The position numbers were made by a program, and so were the translations under genes. A DNA stretch of 64,000 nt from Rhizobium sp. 2MFCol3.1 (GTDB lineage Bacteria > Pseudomonadota > Alphaproteobacteria > Rhizobiales > Rhizobiaceae): NCBI RefSeq assembly GCF_000377565.1, contig NZ_KB898359.1, positions 118,508 through 182,507 on the forward strand. The letters are read 5' to 3'. Under the pieces are notes generated by a model, which had not been told where the DNA came from, ran no database searches, and was given only the letters and a program-made list of their open reading frames with translations. Below are positions 26,362-37,537 of this stretch, one piece after another; positions within the stretch are counted from its first letter, which is position 1; every line of letters starts with the position of its first letter.

Positions 26362-27066
26362 ATGAATGATTGGCTCGACGCATTACTTGATGAAACGGCC
26401 ATAGCCCATGATCAACACACACTTCAATCGGCGCTCTCCGACTTTGCCGCACGCTTCCAATTCTCTGGATATGCTTATATCGATCTCCGTTTCGGTCACA
26501 CCTTTGCGATTTCCAACTACCATCCCGATTGGCAGGATTTTTACTTTAAAAACAATCTCAAAACGCTCGACCCTGTCATTCAGAAAGCAAAGCAGCTGCG
26601 GCGTGCATTCTCATGGTCAGCGGATACGGAAACGAGATCGATGTCCAAGGCAGAAACGGGTTTCTTTGCCCAAGCCGCGACATTCAACATTCGATCAGGG
26701 ATCACCGTTCCGGTTGCTCTGCCCAACCGCGGAACAGCCGTGCTAACTATGGCTTCCAGCAAACCGAAGGTGGCTATCGATGAAAAGATCGATGCCGTGA
26801 TGGCGGCATCCGTTGTCGCGCAGATCCACGCTCGCATTGAGGCGCTGCAAGTGACCCCATCGGTGGCGGAACCTTTCCACCTCACGCCCAAGGAGAAGAT
26901 CTTCACTCGCTGGCTGGAACATGGCAAGACGGTGCAAGATGTGGCCGATGTCGAGAACTTGAAATACAATACCGTGCGTAAGACTTTAGAGGAATTGAGA
27001 GGCCGGTATGACCTTTGCAATAACACGCAGCTTGTAGCTTTGGCCATCAGGAGAGGATTAATTTGA
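26362..27066 (+). CDS. traR: TraR-type LuxR-family quorum-sensing regulator
   Basis: A 234-residue protein colinear with TraR of Agrobacterium tumor-inducing plasmids. The acyl-homoserine-lactone contacts Trp57, Tyr61, Asp70 and Trp85 are at the same positions. The LuxR-type HTH is at about 170-230 (LTPKEKIFTRWLEHGKT ... KYNTVRKTLEEL) and the end ALAIRRGLI matches TraR. An AGGAGAT ribosome site precedes ATG 26362. It should activate conjugation genes when bound to signal. No traI or traM lies in the window, so it is an orphan here. Confidence 0.9.
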   Translation: MNDWLDALLDETAIAHDQHTLQSALSDFAARFQFSGYAYIDLRFGHTFAISNYHPDWQDFYFKNNLKTLDPVIQKAKQLRRAFSWSADTETRSMSKAETGFFAQAATFNIRSGITVPVALPNRGTAVLTMASSKPKVAIDEKIDAVMAASVVAQIHARIEALQVTPSVAEPFHLTPKEKIFTRWLEHGKTVQDVADVENLKYNTVRKTLEELRGRYDLCNNTQLVALAIRRGLI

Positions 27067-27286
27067 CCGGTGAAGAAGTCCCTCGATGCTGTCTTGGTTT
27101 TCTGCGCTTGAAATGTAGGCCGACTAGGCTCAGTTGATTGATCCAATGCCATATCGCCCTTGATCGCGTGATGTCGGCCAGTGATTGGCGGGTTTCGGAA
27201 CGAAGCTTTCGCCTTGTGCGCGAGATAAGGGTTACGTTCTAGCGCCGCGCTAAGGCGCCATCACTCCTTTAGGACTTCCTCCTGCT

Positions 27287-27361
27287 TCACGCCGTGAGCG
27301 TAAACCCATCCGCAACGAGTTCCTCCAACTCCGTCTCAAGCGCTGCTTCCCATTCAGTCAT
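27287..27361 (-). CDS. possible 24-residue acidic peptide
   Basis: ATG 27361 is preceded by a strong GGGGAGAGG ribosome site. The peptide is MTEWEAALETELEELVADGF plus LTA, acidic and helical. A longer frame continues upstream without support. Could be a real microprotein or a remnant. Confidence 0.3.
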   Translation of the reverse strand: MTEWEAALETELEELVADGFTLTA

Positions 27362-28009
27362 TTCGCCTCTCCCCTTATGACTGGTTCGTTCCGTGGCTCT
27401 CTCCAGACCGAAGCATGGCCGCTGCTTTGGCCCCACCCTCGGGACGCGCTTGTCCACCCTTGCCTTGGCAAGCCCGGTCGCAGCGCTCACCCGCAATAGA
27501 AATGCAAAATAAGGGGCCAAGCGCCGCATTCATAGGCGTCCGTTTCAGTCGCCGCCGGGGAGGACTTCGAGCTACAGCTCAAGCGGATCGGCCGCGTTGT
27601 TCTGCAGGCGCCTGAAGCAACGGACCTAGCAATCGAGTTTCGGACCTGGAAAGAATTGCCGTTTGGAAGCTAGAGACCGCCTATCACCTGGCTATCGAAG
27701 ACGGCCTCGATATATCGCCTGGTGCGACTGCGTCCGGCAGTCGGTCATAGCTGCGACGATAACCACCTTGCCACAAGTGCAACCTTGGCGTGGTCTCCGT
27801 AGCGCGCGATCCGCATGGGACAGGTCCAGCTTGACGTCCGACGCGATAGTAAACTCGCTTCTCCCAGCAAATCGAAGCGAACCAGTCAATCGCCGCGAAC
27901 GGATGAAAGCGATAGGGTCAAAGTAGCATTCGGCCTATCATCCACATTGGACACATAGCTTAAACGTTTGACCTCCTCGCACCAGCAAAGATCGTAGAAT
28001 ATCTTATAC
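27362..28009. other. intergenic, possibly decayed coding DNA
   Basis: About 650 bases. A short plus-strand stretch near 27546-27673 reads as protein (EDFELQLKRIGRVVLQAPE) before a stop, but no complete gene is supported. Confidence 0.3.
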
Positions 28010-28012
28010 CTG

Positions 28013-28096
28013 TCAGTAGTTCCGACCAACACCCCACACCATGAACAAGAACGAGGCTATAACGGCAAAAGCTGCGATGGCGAGATTGGTATCCAT
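28013..28096 (-). CDS. 27-residue single-helix membrane peptide, copy 2
   Basis: ATG 28096, AGGGG upstream, TGA 28013. Same length as copy 1; residues 12-13 are Val-Ile instead of Ala-Ser, and the rest is identical. The frame is kept although the DNA just upstream is frameshifted relative to copy 1, so this 27-codon unit is what selection preserves. Confidence 0.7.
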   Translation of the reverse strand: MDTNLAIAAFAVIASFLFMVWGVGRNY

Positions 28097-28124
28097 GATA
28101 ACCCCTGTAGATTTATGCGCTCTG

Positions 28125-28149
28125 AACGCGCCAAACGACGGGATGTTCC
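28125..28149 (-). promoter_or_regulatory. putative EcfG-type promoter of peptide copy 2
   Basis: Minus strand GGAAC (28149-28145), 16 bases, CGTT (28128-28125): exact consensus, 28 bases before the ATG. Confidence 0.75.
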
Positions 28150-28286
28150 AAAGGCGACCAGTCCTGACATGCACCGCTTCTTCTGATCGATTTTGCTGCC
28201 TCCGTCGCGCGTATCGCTTCGGCCGACGCGCCTCGCCAGTGACTTTACGGAACGCCGAAGTGGTAGGGGTACGCCAAGCAGGAGAC

Positions 28287-28687
28287 AGACAAAAGGTCTT
28301 GCGGTATCGATGGCCGCGCGTTCATCAATGTTCGCTCGAAAACAAGGATCGGCGATTTCCAAGGACAGGATTGCTCTGACATCCTTCAACGCGCAGGTTC
28401 GCAGAAAGGTCAGCAAAACCCTGGGCACGCTTTCCAAGTCTGGGTATATCTCGAAATCAGCCAAATCCGGCAAGGCTTAGAAGCGTGTGCCAACGACCAG
28501 AAAACTATCGGTTGACTTTCAGTTCAAAGTCTCTATTATTGGTTTATCGAACTTTTGCTTGCCGAGCTTTGTCTACCGCGCCATTGGCACCGCGCTCTAT
28601 TCGAACCTTCTCTTTCAAAAATAGTCGTATCACCGTCCGCGAAGCGTCGATTCGCGGTCCCTCACTTTATGCTTTGAAGGGTTCAGT
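28287..28687. other. intergenic and cold-shock gene leader
   Basis: About 400 bases without a supported gene. The last 150-200 bases are likely the long 5' leader usual for cold-shock mRNAs. Confidence 0.35.
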
Positions 28688-28897
28688 ATGACCACGGGCA
28701 CAGTAAAATGGTTCAATTCCACAAAGGGCTTCGGCTTCATTCAGCCGGACAACGGCGGCGCTGATGCGTTCGTCCATATCTCTGCTGTCGAGCGTGCGGG
28801 AATGCGCGAAATCATCGAGGGCCAGAAGATCGGCTACGATCTCGAGCGCGACGCCAAGTCGGGCAAGATGTCCGCCTGCAACCTGCAAGCTGCATAA
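28688..28897 (+). CDS. cspA: cold-shock protein CspA family
   Basis: A 69-residue cold-shock domain: TGTVKWFNSTKGFGFIQPD with RNP1 (KGFGFI) and RNP2-like DAFVHISAV. It binds single-stranded RNA and DNA in the cytoplasm. A second Csp is at 49800-50003. Followed by two further small genes in the same direction. Confidence 0.93.
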   Translation: MTTGTVKWFNSTKGFGFIQPDNGGADAFVHISAVERAGMREIIEGQKIGYDLERDAKSGKMSACNLQAA

Positions 28898-29013
28898 TCG
28901 ATCGTGCGGTCCCATTGACCACGGATGTACTGGCAATGGGAGAGCGCGTTTGAAGGGCCGGGCAATGTTGTTCGGCCTTTTGGCTTCGTAGACCCGAAAC
29001 CCAAGGAGGTTTC

Positions 29014-29196
29014 ATGACCCAGAGCAAATCCAGGCAGCAGGCCGAAGCCGCATTCGACCGTGTCCAATCCCGTTTCTTCGCACACGGCCAAGCGGTCGAG
29101 GAAGTTCAGACCGAAGAACAGGCGCGACAGGCAAAGACCCAACGGCTTCGTGAAGCACGGCTCGCTCGCGATGAGGCGAGAGATCAAACTCGCTGA
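29014..29196 (+). CDS. small charged helical protein
   Basis: A 60-residue Gln/Arg/Glu-rich protein, probably one long helix (AEAAFDRVQSRFFAHGQA, EARLARDEARDQ). AAGGAGG precedes the ATG. It resembles small rhizobial proteins found near cold-shock genes; function unknown. Confidence 0.7.
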   Translation: MTQSKSRQQAEAAFDRVQSRFFAHGQAVEEVQTEEQARQAKTQRLREARLARDEARDQTR

Positions 29197-29336
29197 ATTC
29201 GATTCCATCGCGAGTCGCAGTGATATGGCGTCCCAAGATGCACTTCAGCGATCATCACACAAACCGATCGAATGATATTGCACCTTGCCGCACGGCCACC
29301 ATTCCAGTTATGGTAGCGAGAGTAGGGGACCTATAC

Positions 29337-29525
29337 ATGTCTGAAAAGAAGCAGTCACTATCCGTAGTCGTTCGATCCGATGACAAGGGTCATTGGGTAG
29401 AATGGAACAACGACGGCGCCACCGGATCGCTCGGACCATACCAAACCGAAAAGATGTCCGCCGACGTGCGCACCGCCAAAGAACGCGAGTTCACTGAAAA
29501 CATGGGACACATCGACGACGCTTGA
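29337..29525 (+). CDS. small hypothetical protein
   Basis: A 62-residue protein starting at ATG 29337 after AGGGGAC. It has a beta-type first half (LSVVVRSDDKGHWVEW) and a polar helical end. No family recognised with certainty. A longer upstream frame lacks a ribosome site. Confidence 0.55.
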   Translation: MSEKKQSLSVVVRSDDKGHWVEWNNDGATGSLGPYQTEKMSADVRTAKEREFTENMGHIDDA

Positions 29526-29964
29526 GACCGTATCAAAGGCGGCTTTAAAGCTGGATCTGATTAACGATCATGAGCGCGTGGTTAGTGGTCTGTCCGTGAC
29601 GGGATGGTGCTTTCGAGCCTGATATCACCAACCCGTCCTGGACAGCCCGGGATTGCAGGTCTTCAGAACAATTTAGCGCTTATCGGCCGAAGCGCTCTTC
29701 CCACGGTGTTGTTGTCGTTCCCGACACGACCGTCGAACGGGAAGACAGAAACGATCACAAAAACGAGGGTCGAGATCGCTCCTTGTGAACTAAGGCCAGC
29801 TTTGAAAGAACGCTGATGTCACCGTCGGCCTTTGCGAGCCGCTCGCCAGTTGTATCACTGCTGTCATTTTTCCAGCATGGTCTGCTAGAGGTCGCAGCGC
29901 TTGAGGGCGAAGAGCCCTCGAAGCAAGAGACCCCGACTAGCGGGGCCACCTGCAACCGTTATCG
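29526..29964. other. intergenic, nothing recognised
   Basis: About 440 bases without a supported gene or structured element. Confidence 0.4.
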
Positions 29965-30348
29965 TCACTGGCAGTTGGTCGGGACCTGACTGCCTGCAGT
30001 GGAAGTTCCAGCGCCATCGGTGGCTGTCGACGAGCTACCCGCCGTGCCGGATCCGCGGTTCACAGATCCAGCGCCGCAGTCAGTATTGTTGGTGTTGCCG
30101 CTGTTCGACTGTCCATCGCTGGCAGTCGAATTTCCGCCGTTTGTTCCGTTGTTGGTCCCAGTGTTGGAGCCGCTTCCATTCGCTCCTCCCCCGGTTCCAG
30201 AGTTGGTCCCGCCGTTTGTGCCGGACCCAGCCGAGGATCCGCCAGCCGACCCACCGCTACCGCTGCCCGAACCGCCGGACGATTGCGCGAGTGCCGAGGT
30301 TGCGAGACCAAGCGAGAGAATAGAAACGGCGATAAGTTTGTAGACCAT
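29965..30348 (-). CDS. exported Gly/Ser/Thr/Asn-rich low-complexity protein
   Basis: A 127-residue protein with a signal peptide (VYKLIAVSILSLGLATSALA, cleavage after about residue 21). The mature part is a run of GSG, GGS, TNG and GTN repeats ending with two Cys (TDCGAG and PTNCQ). It should be secreted or surface-bound and disordered. AGGAG precedes the ATG, and an EcfG-like promoter is at 30380-30404. Confidence 0.7.
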   Translation of the reverse strand: MVYKLIAVSILSLGLATSALAQSSGGSGSGSGGSAGGSSAGSGTNGGTNSGTGGGANGSGSNTGTNNGTNGGNSTASDGQSNSGNTNNTDCGAGSVNRGSGTAGSSSTATDGAGTSTAGSQVPTNCQ

Positions 30349-30379
30349 GATCGGCTCCTTAGGGTTGCTGCCTTTGCCT

Positions 30380-30404
30380 AACCTAGCTTGATCGTAGTTG
30401 TTCC
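30380..30404 (-). promoter_or_regulatory. putative EcfG-type promoter of the Gly-rich protein
   Basis: Minus strand GGAAC (30404-30400), 16 bases, GGTT (30383-30380), 32 bases before the gene start. Confidence 0.6.
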
Positions 30405-32704
<2,300 letters not shown>

Positions 32705-32764
32705 TCGCGGCGACAACGAGCCGCGTTCCTCGACAGGAATTTTCGCGCGGCCTCCTCGAAGAGC

Positions 32765-33964
32765 CTAATCGAAGAAACCGGTGTCTTCTTCCGTAAGATA
32801 TTTCTTGGCCGCTTCCGGGTTGATGTCGACGCCAAGACCCGGTGCTTCGAGCACATCAATCATGCTGTCCTTGACGATTTGGTCAGGCAACCCAACAACC
32901 AGATCCTCCCACCAAGGGTCCGAAGCCGAGGGGTATTCAAAGGCCACGTAGTTCGCGGGCAGCGTCGCGCAGACATTGATCAGGGCGCCAAGGCCAAGCA
33001 GACCGTTCGCGGTGCCGTGCGGCGCCATTAGGATGGAATGCATATAGGCGTGTTCAGCAACCCATTTTAGTTCCGCGATACCCCCGATGTCAGCGGGATC
33101 CGGTCCGATCACGCGCACGGCTTGGGTTTCAATAAGCTCCTTGAAGTTATGGCGTAGATAAATCTGCTCGCCGGTATGGATGGGCGTCGAGGTTGAGGTA
33201 GTGAGTTCCCTGTAGGCCTGAGGGTTAACCCACGGCACATAATCACCGGTCAGCATGTCCTCGAGCCACATCAGATTGTACTTTTCGACCGCGCGCGCGA
33301 ACTTGATGGCGTCCGGCAACATCCATCCCGGCCCACAATCGAGCGCGAGACTGACCTTGTCGCCAAGAACCTCCTTCATCGCGATGACGCAGTCGAGCAT
33401 GTGATTGAAGCCGCGCTCGCTGATAACACCTTGATCCATCGCGCCGTGGTAGCCCGCTTTTTTTTGCGTCACACCAAAATGGAAATCCTCGATTGTGTCC
33501 TTCATGTTTGAGTGGAAGGATATTCCTTGCTTGATCATGAAGAAATTCTGTGGCTGCTCCATCATCCATTTGACATCGGCCGCGTAATCTTCCGGCCTGT
33601 CGCCCGAACGCTTCTGGCGGATCGAGCCATTATAGACCCGAACCTTATCTCTGACCTTGCCCCCAAGCAGTTTGTAGACCGGCATTCCACAGGCCTTGCC
33701 AGCGATGTCCCAAAGCGCGTGCTCGATTGCGCTGACGGCGGCACCATAAGGCTTGAAGGAACCACGCTGGCGAATCTTTAGCATCACGCGTTCAACATCT
33801 GTCGGATCCTCGCCGATGAGCGCATCGCGAAAATGCAGGACCCATGGCTTGAGATATGACTTCGTAAATTCGACTTCACCCAGACCGTAGAGGCCTTCAT
33901 CGGTGACAATTCGGACGATGGGATGCTTGCCGATAACGGCGCAGCGTAGATCGATAATCTTCAT
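32765..33964 (-). CDS. enolase-superfamily sugar-acid dehydratase-like enzyme 1
   Basis: A 399-residue mandelate racemase/muconate lactonizing enzyme family protein: capping domain (1-130) and barrel. Metal ligands are Asp in LALDCGPGW, Glu in MWLEDML and Glu in HTGEQIY; MIKQGI near residue 145 may carry the base. Such enzymes abstract a proton next to a carboxylate and dehydrate sugar acids to 2-keto-3-deoxy acids. Last of three paralogous genes on this strand; 17 bases after the next. Confidence 0.88.
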   Translation of the reverse strand: MKIIDLRCAVIGKHPIVRIVTDEGLYGLGEVEFTKSYLKPWVLHFRDALIGEDPTDVERVMLKIRQRGSFKPYGAAVSAIEHALWDIAGKACGMPVYKLLGGKVRDKVRVYNGSIRQKRSGDRPEDYAADVKWMMEQPQNFFMIKQGISFHSNMKDTIEDFHFGVTQKKAGYHGAMDQGVISERGFNHMLDCVIAMKEVLGDKVSLALDCGPGWMLPDAIKFARAVEKYNLMWLEDMLTGDYVPWVNPQAYRELTTSTSTPIHTGEQIYLRHNFKELIETQAVRVIGPDPADIGGIAELKWVAEHAYMHSILMAPHGTANGLLGLGALINVCATLPANYVAFEYPSASDPWWEDLVVGLPDQIVKDSMIDVLEAPGLGVDINPEAAKKYLTEEDTGFFD

Positions 33965-33981
33965 CTTCGTTCCTCTTTGCC

Positions 33982-35343
33982 TCAGCTCCAGGTTCGATCC
34001 CAGGAATACTCGTCATCCCAGCGATCAGTTGGCTCCCAGATGCCGGCTACGCCTGGCTGCAGATGTTGCGAGATAACTTCGTCGACGACATCGTCGATCC
34101 CCAGGCCCGGCTTGTCGGTCACTGTGATGAAGCCGTCTTTGACGAGGGGCTTAGGGACGCCACTCACGATATCGTCCCACCATTCCACGTCGGCGGAGTG
34201 ATACTCGAGGGCCATGAAGTTCTCGGTGGCTGTTGCGACATGCGCAGCCGCCATCGCGGCAATAGGGCTTTCAGCCATATGGATAGCCATAGCGATACCG
34301 TGATCCTGGGCCATATCACCGATCTTTTTAGTCTCCAGTATCCCACCGCTGGTGAGAAGATCAGGATGGATAACGGACACTCCTCCGCTCTTCATCAGCG
34401 GCTCGAAACCTTCTTTAAGGTAGATGTCTTCGCCAGTGCAGATCGGCACCGTCGTCGCGTCCTGCAATTGGCGATATTGCTGCGTGTACTGCCAAGGAAT
34501 GACATCCTCTAACCAAGCCGGCACGTATTTTTCGATCCGCCGGGCAAGGCGGATACCGTTTTGCATCGAGATATGACCGATATGGTCGATCGCCAGCGGC
34601 ACGTCCATCCCGATCACCTCGCGAACCTCGGCGATGTATTGCTCAAGAAGGTCGAGGCCCTTGTCGGTGAAGTGGAGCCCGGTAAAAGGGTGCTGGATAT
34701 TGTGATGATCATAGCTCGCGTTTCGCATCCGCCGCTCATCGATCGTTTTGAGGGCCCCGCGAACTGGATCGGTACGATAGCCTTCGAGCGAACCTGCAGG
34801 GAACACAACAGCGCCCGGCACATCTGCAATTTGCATCAGACCCAGATCCATTTTGAGAAAGGTGAAGCCCATGTCCATGCGCTGCTTGAGCCGCTTGCCT
34901 GTTTCCGTCCCGCTTGGGACGGTGGCGTCCGTATCGCAATAGACACGGACCCTCTCGCGAAACCGCCCCCCGAGCATCTGGTAGATCGGCACGCCGTAGG
35001 CTTTGCCCGCGAGATCCCAAAGCGCTATCTCCACTGCAGACACGCCACCACCTTGCCGCCCGTGCCCACCGAACTGTTTGATGCGACGGAACAAGCGGTC
35101 GATATCGCAGGGATTTTCACCCAGCAATCGGCTCTTCAACATAAGAGCATAGGTCGCGCTCGCCCCGTCGCGAACCTCGCCAAGCCCGACAATTCCTTGG
35201 TTGGTGTAGATTTTAAGCAGAGCCGATGTGAACGGCGCACCGACGATTTCGGCGACCCGCATGTCGGTGATGCGAAGTTCGGAAGGCTTGGAATGCAAAT
35301 TTACCCGGTCGAGGGCGTCTTCTACCCGGTTTGCCTCTAACAT
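33982..35343 (-). CDS. enolase-superfamily sugar-acid dehydratase-like enzyme 2
   Basis: A 453-residue member, longer than usual through an N-terminal extension and loops. Metal ligands are Asp in LAIDHIGH, Glu in AWLEDVI and Glu in CTGEDIY; FLKMDLG has a Lys-x-Asp base motif. It is most similar to enzyme 1 in layout (both have W-LED and TGE-IY), suggesting a paired origin. Substrate unknown. Confidence 0.86.
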   Translation of the reverse strand: MLEANRVEDALDRVNLHSKPSELRITDMRVAEIVGAPFTSALLKIYTNQGIVGLGEVRDGASATYALMLKSRLLGENPCDIDRLFRRIKQFGGHGRQGGGVSAVEIALWDLAGKAYGVPIYQMLGGRFRERVRVYCDTDATVPSGTETGKRLKQRMDMGFTFLKMDLGLMQIADVPGAVVFPAGSLEGYRTDPVRGALKTIDERRMRNASYDHHNIQHPFTGLHFTDKGLDLLEQYIAEVREVIGMDVPLAIDHIGHISMQNGIRLARRIEKYVPAWLEDVIPWQYTQQYRQLQDATTVPICTGEDIYLKEGFEPLMKSGGVSVIHPDLLTSGGILETKKIGDMAQDHGIAMAIHMAESPIAAMAAAHVATATENFMALEYHSADVEWWDDIVSGVPKPLVKDGFITVTDKPGLGIDDVVDEVISQHLQPGVAGIWEPTDRWDDEYSWDRTWS

Positions 35344-35403
35344 GATGTCATCCCTGTTACGATCAATAAAGCTTCGCTTGGCCAGCGAGGCCGATAACGT
35401 GGA

Positions 35404-36588
35404 TCAGTCCAATGCAATCTCGTGGGCTTGCAGGTAGTCGCGGTTCATTTCGACACCGAGGCCAGGTTTCGTGGTCAGTGTTAGGCTGCCATTTGATACA
35501 TTGAGTGGGCGGTCGATAAGGTGGTCGTACTTCGCGAGGTTCCACTCCGACGTTTCAAGCTTATAGAAATTCGGAACGGTCATCATGACCTGGGCGCCCG
35601 CAACCACGTTGATGGGGCCGGCGGCGTCATGTGGCGACACGGGGATGTAATAGGCCTCGCACAGCGCGGAAATCTTTTTGAGCTCTGTAATGCCACCGGT
35701 CCAAGTGACATCGGGCATGATGTAATCGGCGAGTTTGTTTTCGAGAACAGGGACGAAATCCCATTTGGTATGGCCGCGTTCCCCCCAGGATATGGGGGTA
35801 CTTACCTTTTCGCGGACCTGTTTAAGAGCGTTTAAGCTTTCGGGCGGGCACGGCTCCTCGAACCAGTCGATTTGGCCTGCTTCTTCGAGGCTACGGCAAA
35901 GGCGAATGGCGGTTGGAACATCAAACCTGCCGTGAGCGTCGATCAGAATGTCGACGTCAGGCCCCGCCGTCTCGCGAATGAGTGCCGTAAGCTCGGCAGC
36001 TTCACGCTCATCCTTGCGTGTCATGCCGCCGTCGAGATAGCCATCCCGTTGCTCCCGCGCCTGTCCATCGGCGGTGCGGCCCTGTTGTGGAAAGGGGTCG
36101 AACTTTAATCCCGTGTGACCGGAATCGACAATATCGCGGATTTCACGGATAACGCCCTCTTTGCTGGTGAATTTCGCCTGGTTGGGATGCGTGTAGAGCG
36201 AGATTTCGTCGCGGACTGGCCCGCCGAGCAACTCATAGATCGGCTTGCCAAGGACCTTGCCGCGAATATCCCAAAGAGCGATGTCGATCGCGCTCACGCA
36301 TTCAACGGCTGCACCACGGCTGCCCATATAGGTGAAGCTGCGGAATATCTTGTGCCAAAGGTATTCGATACGCGCAGGATCCTCTCCTTTCAATGCCTGA
36401 CCGATTTGACGGAGAATCGTGCAAAGTGCGCGATTGGCGAGCTTCGTCGTCGTTGTGATCTCACCCCAGCCACTCACACCCTCATCGGTGGTCACTTCGA
36501 CAAAAAGAAACTCTCCCCAGTAAGACGCATCAGATCTTATTAGCCATGGTAGTACGCTTGTGATTTTCATCTGAGCCAACTCCGACAT
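35404..36588 (-). CDS. enolase-superfamily galactonate/sugar-acid dehydratase-like enzyme 3
   Basis: A 394-residue protein with Asp in ILIDAHGRF, Glu in WFEEPCPPE, Glu in SWGERGH, GLKFDPF carrying Lys-x-Asp and SPHDAAGP carrying the His base, as in the galactonate/gluconate dehydratase group. First gene of the three-dehydratase operon, 60 bases before enzyme 2 and downstream of the GntR gene. Confidence 0.88.
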   Translation of the reverse strand: MSELAQMKITSVLPWLIRSDASYWGEFLFVEVTTDEGVSGWGEITTTTKLANRALCTILRQIGQALKGEDPARIEYLWHKIFRSFTYMGSRGAAVECVSAIDIALWDIRGKVLGKPIYELLGGPVRDEISLYTHPNQAKFTSKEGVIREIRDIVDSGHTGLKFDPFPQQGRTADGQAREQRDGYLDGGMTRKDEREAAELTALIRETAGPDVDILIDAHGRFDVPTAIRLCRSLEEAGQIDWFEEPCPPESLNALKQVREKVSTPISWGERGHTKWDFVPVLENKLADYIMPDVTWTGGITELKKISALCEAYYIPVSPHDAAGPINVVAGAQVMMTVPNFYKLETSEWNLAKYDHLIDRPLNVSNGSLTLTTKPGLGVEMNRDYLQAHEIALD

Positions 36589-36620
36589 TTGAGGATGAGG
36601 ACAAGATCGGCGGGTGTTAT

Positions 36621-37343
36621 CTATCCCGCACGGGCAGCACTACGGGCTCGCATATGCTCGAGAAGATGACGACCCGAACCTTCCACGTGACGGGCAATAA
36701 GGTCTGCTGCGGCCTCAGCGTTTCCCGCTTTTACATGCGCGATGAGATCGCGATGTTCAGCAAGAATGGCAGCTCGCCTGGCGAGCGTGAAGTTGAAGCG
36801 TCTACCGACCGCTCTGAGCACTTCGCGGTGCTTCCACCAGAGCTCGGCGGCATGACGGTTATAATGCTTCTGATACATCACCGTATGAAAGGCAGTATCC
36901 AGCTCGCTGTGCTTGAAGGTGTCGGCGAAGTTGTTCTCCTCGATAAGCGCCTGAATGCGTTCGAGCTCCGCGATGTCTTCCACGGTCGCCATCGTTACGA
37001 ACCATCGTGTCAATGCCGGCTCGATCAACACCCCGATCTCATAGACGTCCCGGACAAAATCCTGGTCGATAGGTCGCACCCGCGCCCCGCGATTCGGTAC
37101 GAATGTGACGAAACCCTCACCGCGCAGCAATTGCAGCGCTTCACGGACCGGATTGGTCGAGGTCCCGTGCCGTCGAGCGAGATCTGTCACCACCAGGCGC
37201 TCGTTTGCCGCGAGCCGACCTTCGATGATGTCGTCTCTAATCAGCTTGTAGAGGGAGGCCCCTTCGCTGGAGGCGCCGTCGGCGTCTATGCCTTCGGGCG
37301 GCCTTGCTCTGAAATCTGTAGTCTCGGTCAAAATATTCCCCAT
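36621..37343 (-). CDS. GntR-family (FadR/FCD) transcriptional regulator
   Basis: About 240 residues from ATG 37343 (an in-frame ATG at 37415 would add 24). Winged HTH at about 25-95 (LVVTDLARRHGTSTNPVREALQ) and an all-helical FCD ligand domain with metal-binding His residues (AFHTVMY, HRDLIAH, RHVEGSGRH). It lies between the dehydratase operon and the divergent ABC transporter, so it probably controls both in response to a sugar acid. Confidence 0.9.
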   Translation of the reverse strand: MGNILTETTDFRARPPEGIDADGASSEGASLYKLIRDDIIEGRLAANERLVVTDLARRHGTSTNPVREALQLLRGEGFVTFVPNRGARVRPIDQDFVRDVYEIGVLIEPALTRWFVTMATVEDIAELERIQALIEENNFADTFKHSELDTAFHTVMYQKHYNRHAAELWWKHREVLRAVGRRFNFTLARRAAILAEHRDLIAHVKAGNAEAAADLIARHVEGSGRHLLEHMRARSAARAG

Positions 37344-37489
37344 AAATACTCTATTTATTCGACTACCACGCAAATCTTCCGCAAACAATGTACGATTTTG
37401 CCGATTGACAGACATTCTTTGATCTGAAAACGTGCAATTCGTCCGATAGGATACACTGACTTGAGGAGGTCAGCTCCGGCGGATGGGGA

Positions 37490-37510
37490 CCGCTCGCACG
37501 AGTAGAGCGG
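37490..37510 (+). promoter_or_regulatory. leader hairpin upstream of the solute-binding protein gene
   Basis: CCGCTC, nine-base loop, GAGCGG, shortly before the GGAGG ribosome site at about 37524. A further CTGAC/GTCAG repeat is at 37456-37473. Either could be an operator or an mRNA structure. Confidence 0.3.
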
Positions 37511-37537
37511 CATGGGAGAACCTGGAGGATACCTGTG

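Larger units (their letters stand above)
28010..28286. repeat. duplicated segment, copy 2 (other copy 10928-11205)
   Basis: Carries the second copy of the 27-residue peptide gene, its promoter and about 130 bases of similar upstream DNA. One base fewer in the promoter spacer than copy 1. Confidence 0.8.

Noticed and set aside
34561..35340. 259-codon frame opposite dehydratase 2
   Set aside because: Shadow of the enolase-superfamily gene; no protein-like pattern.
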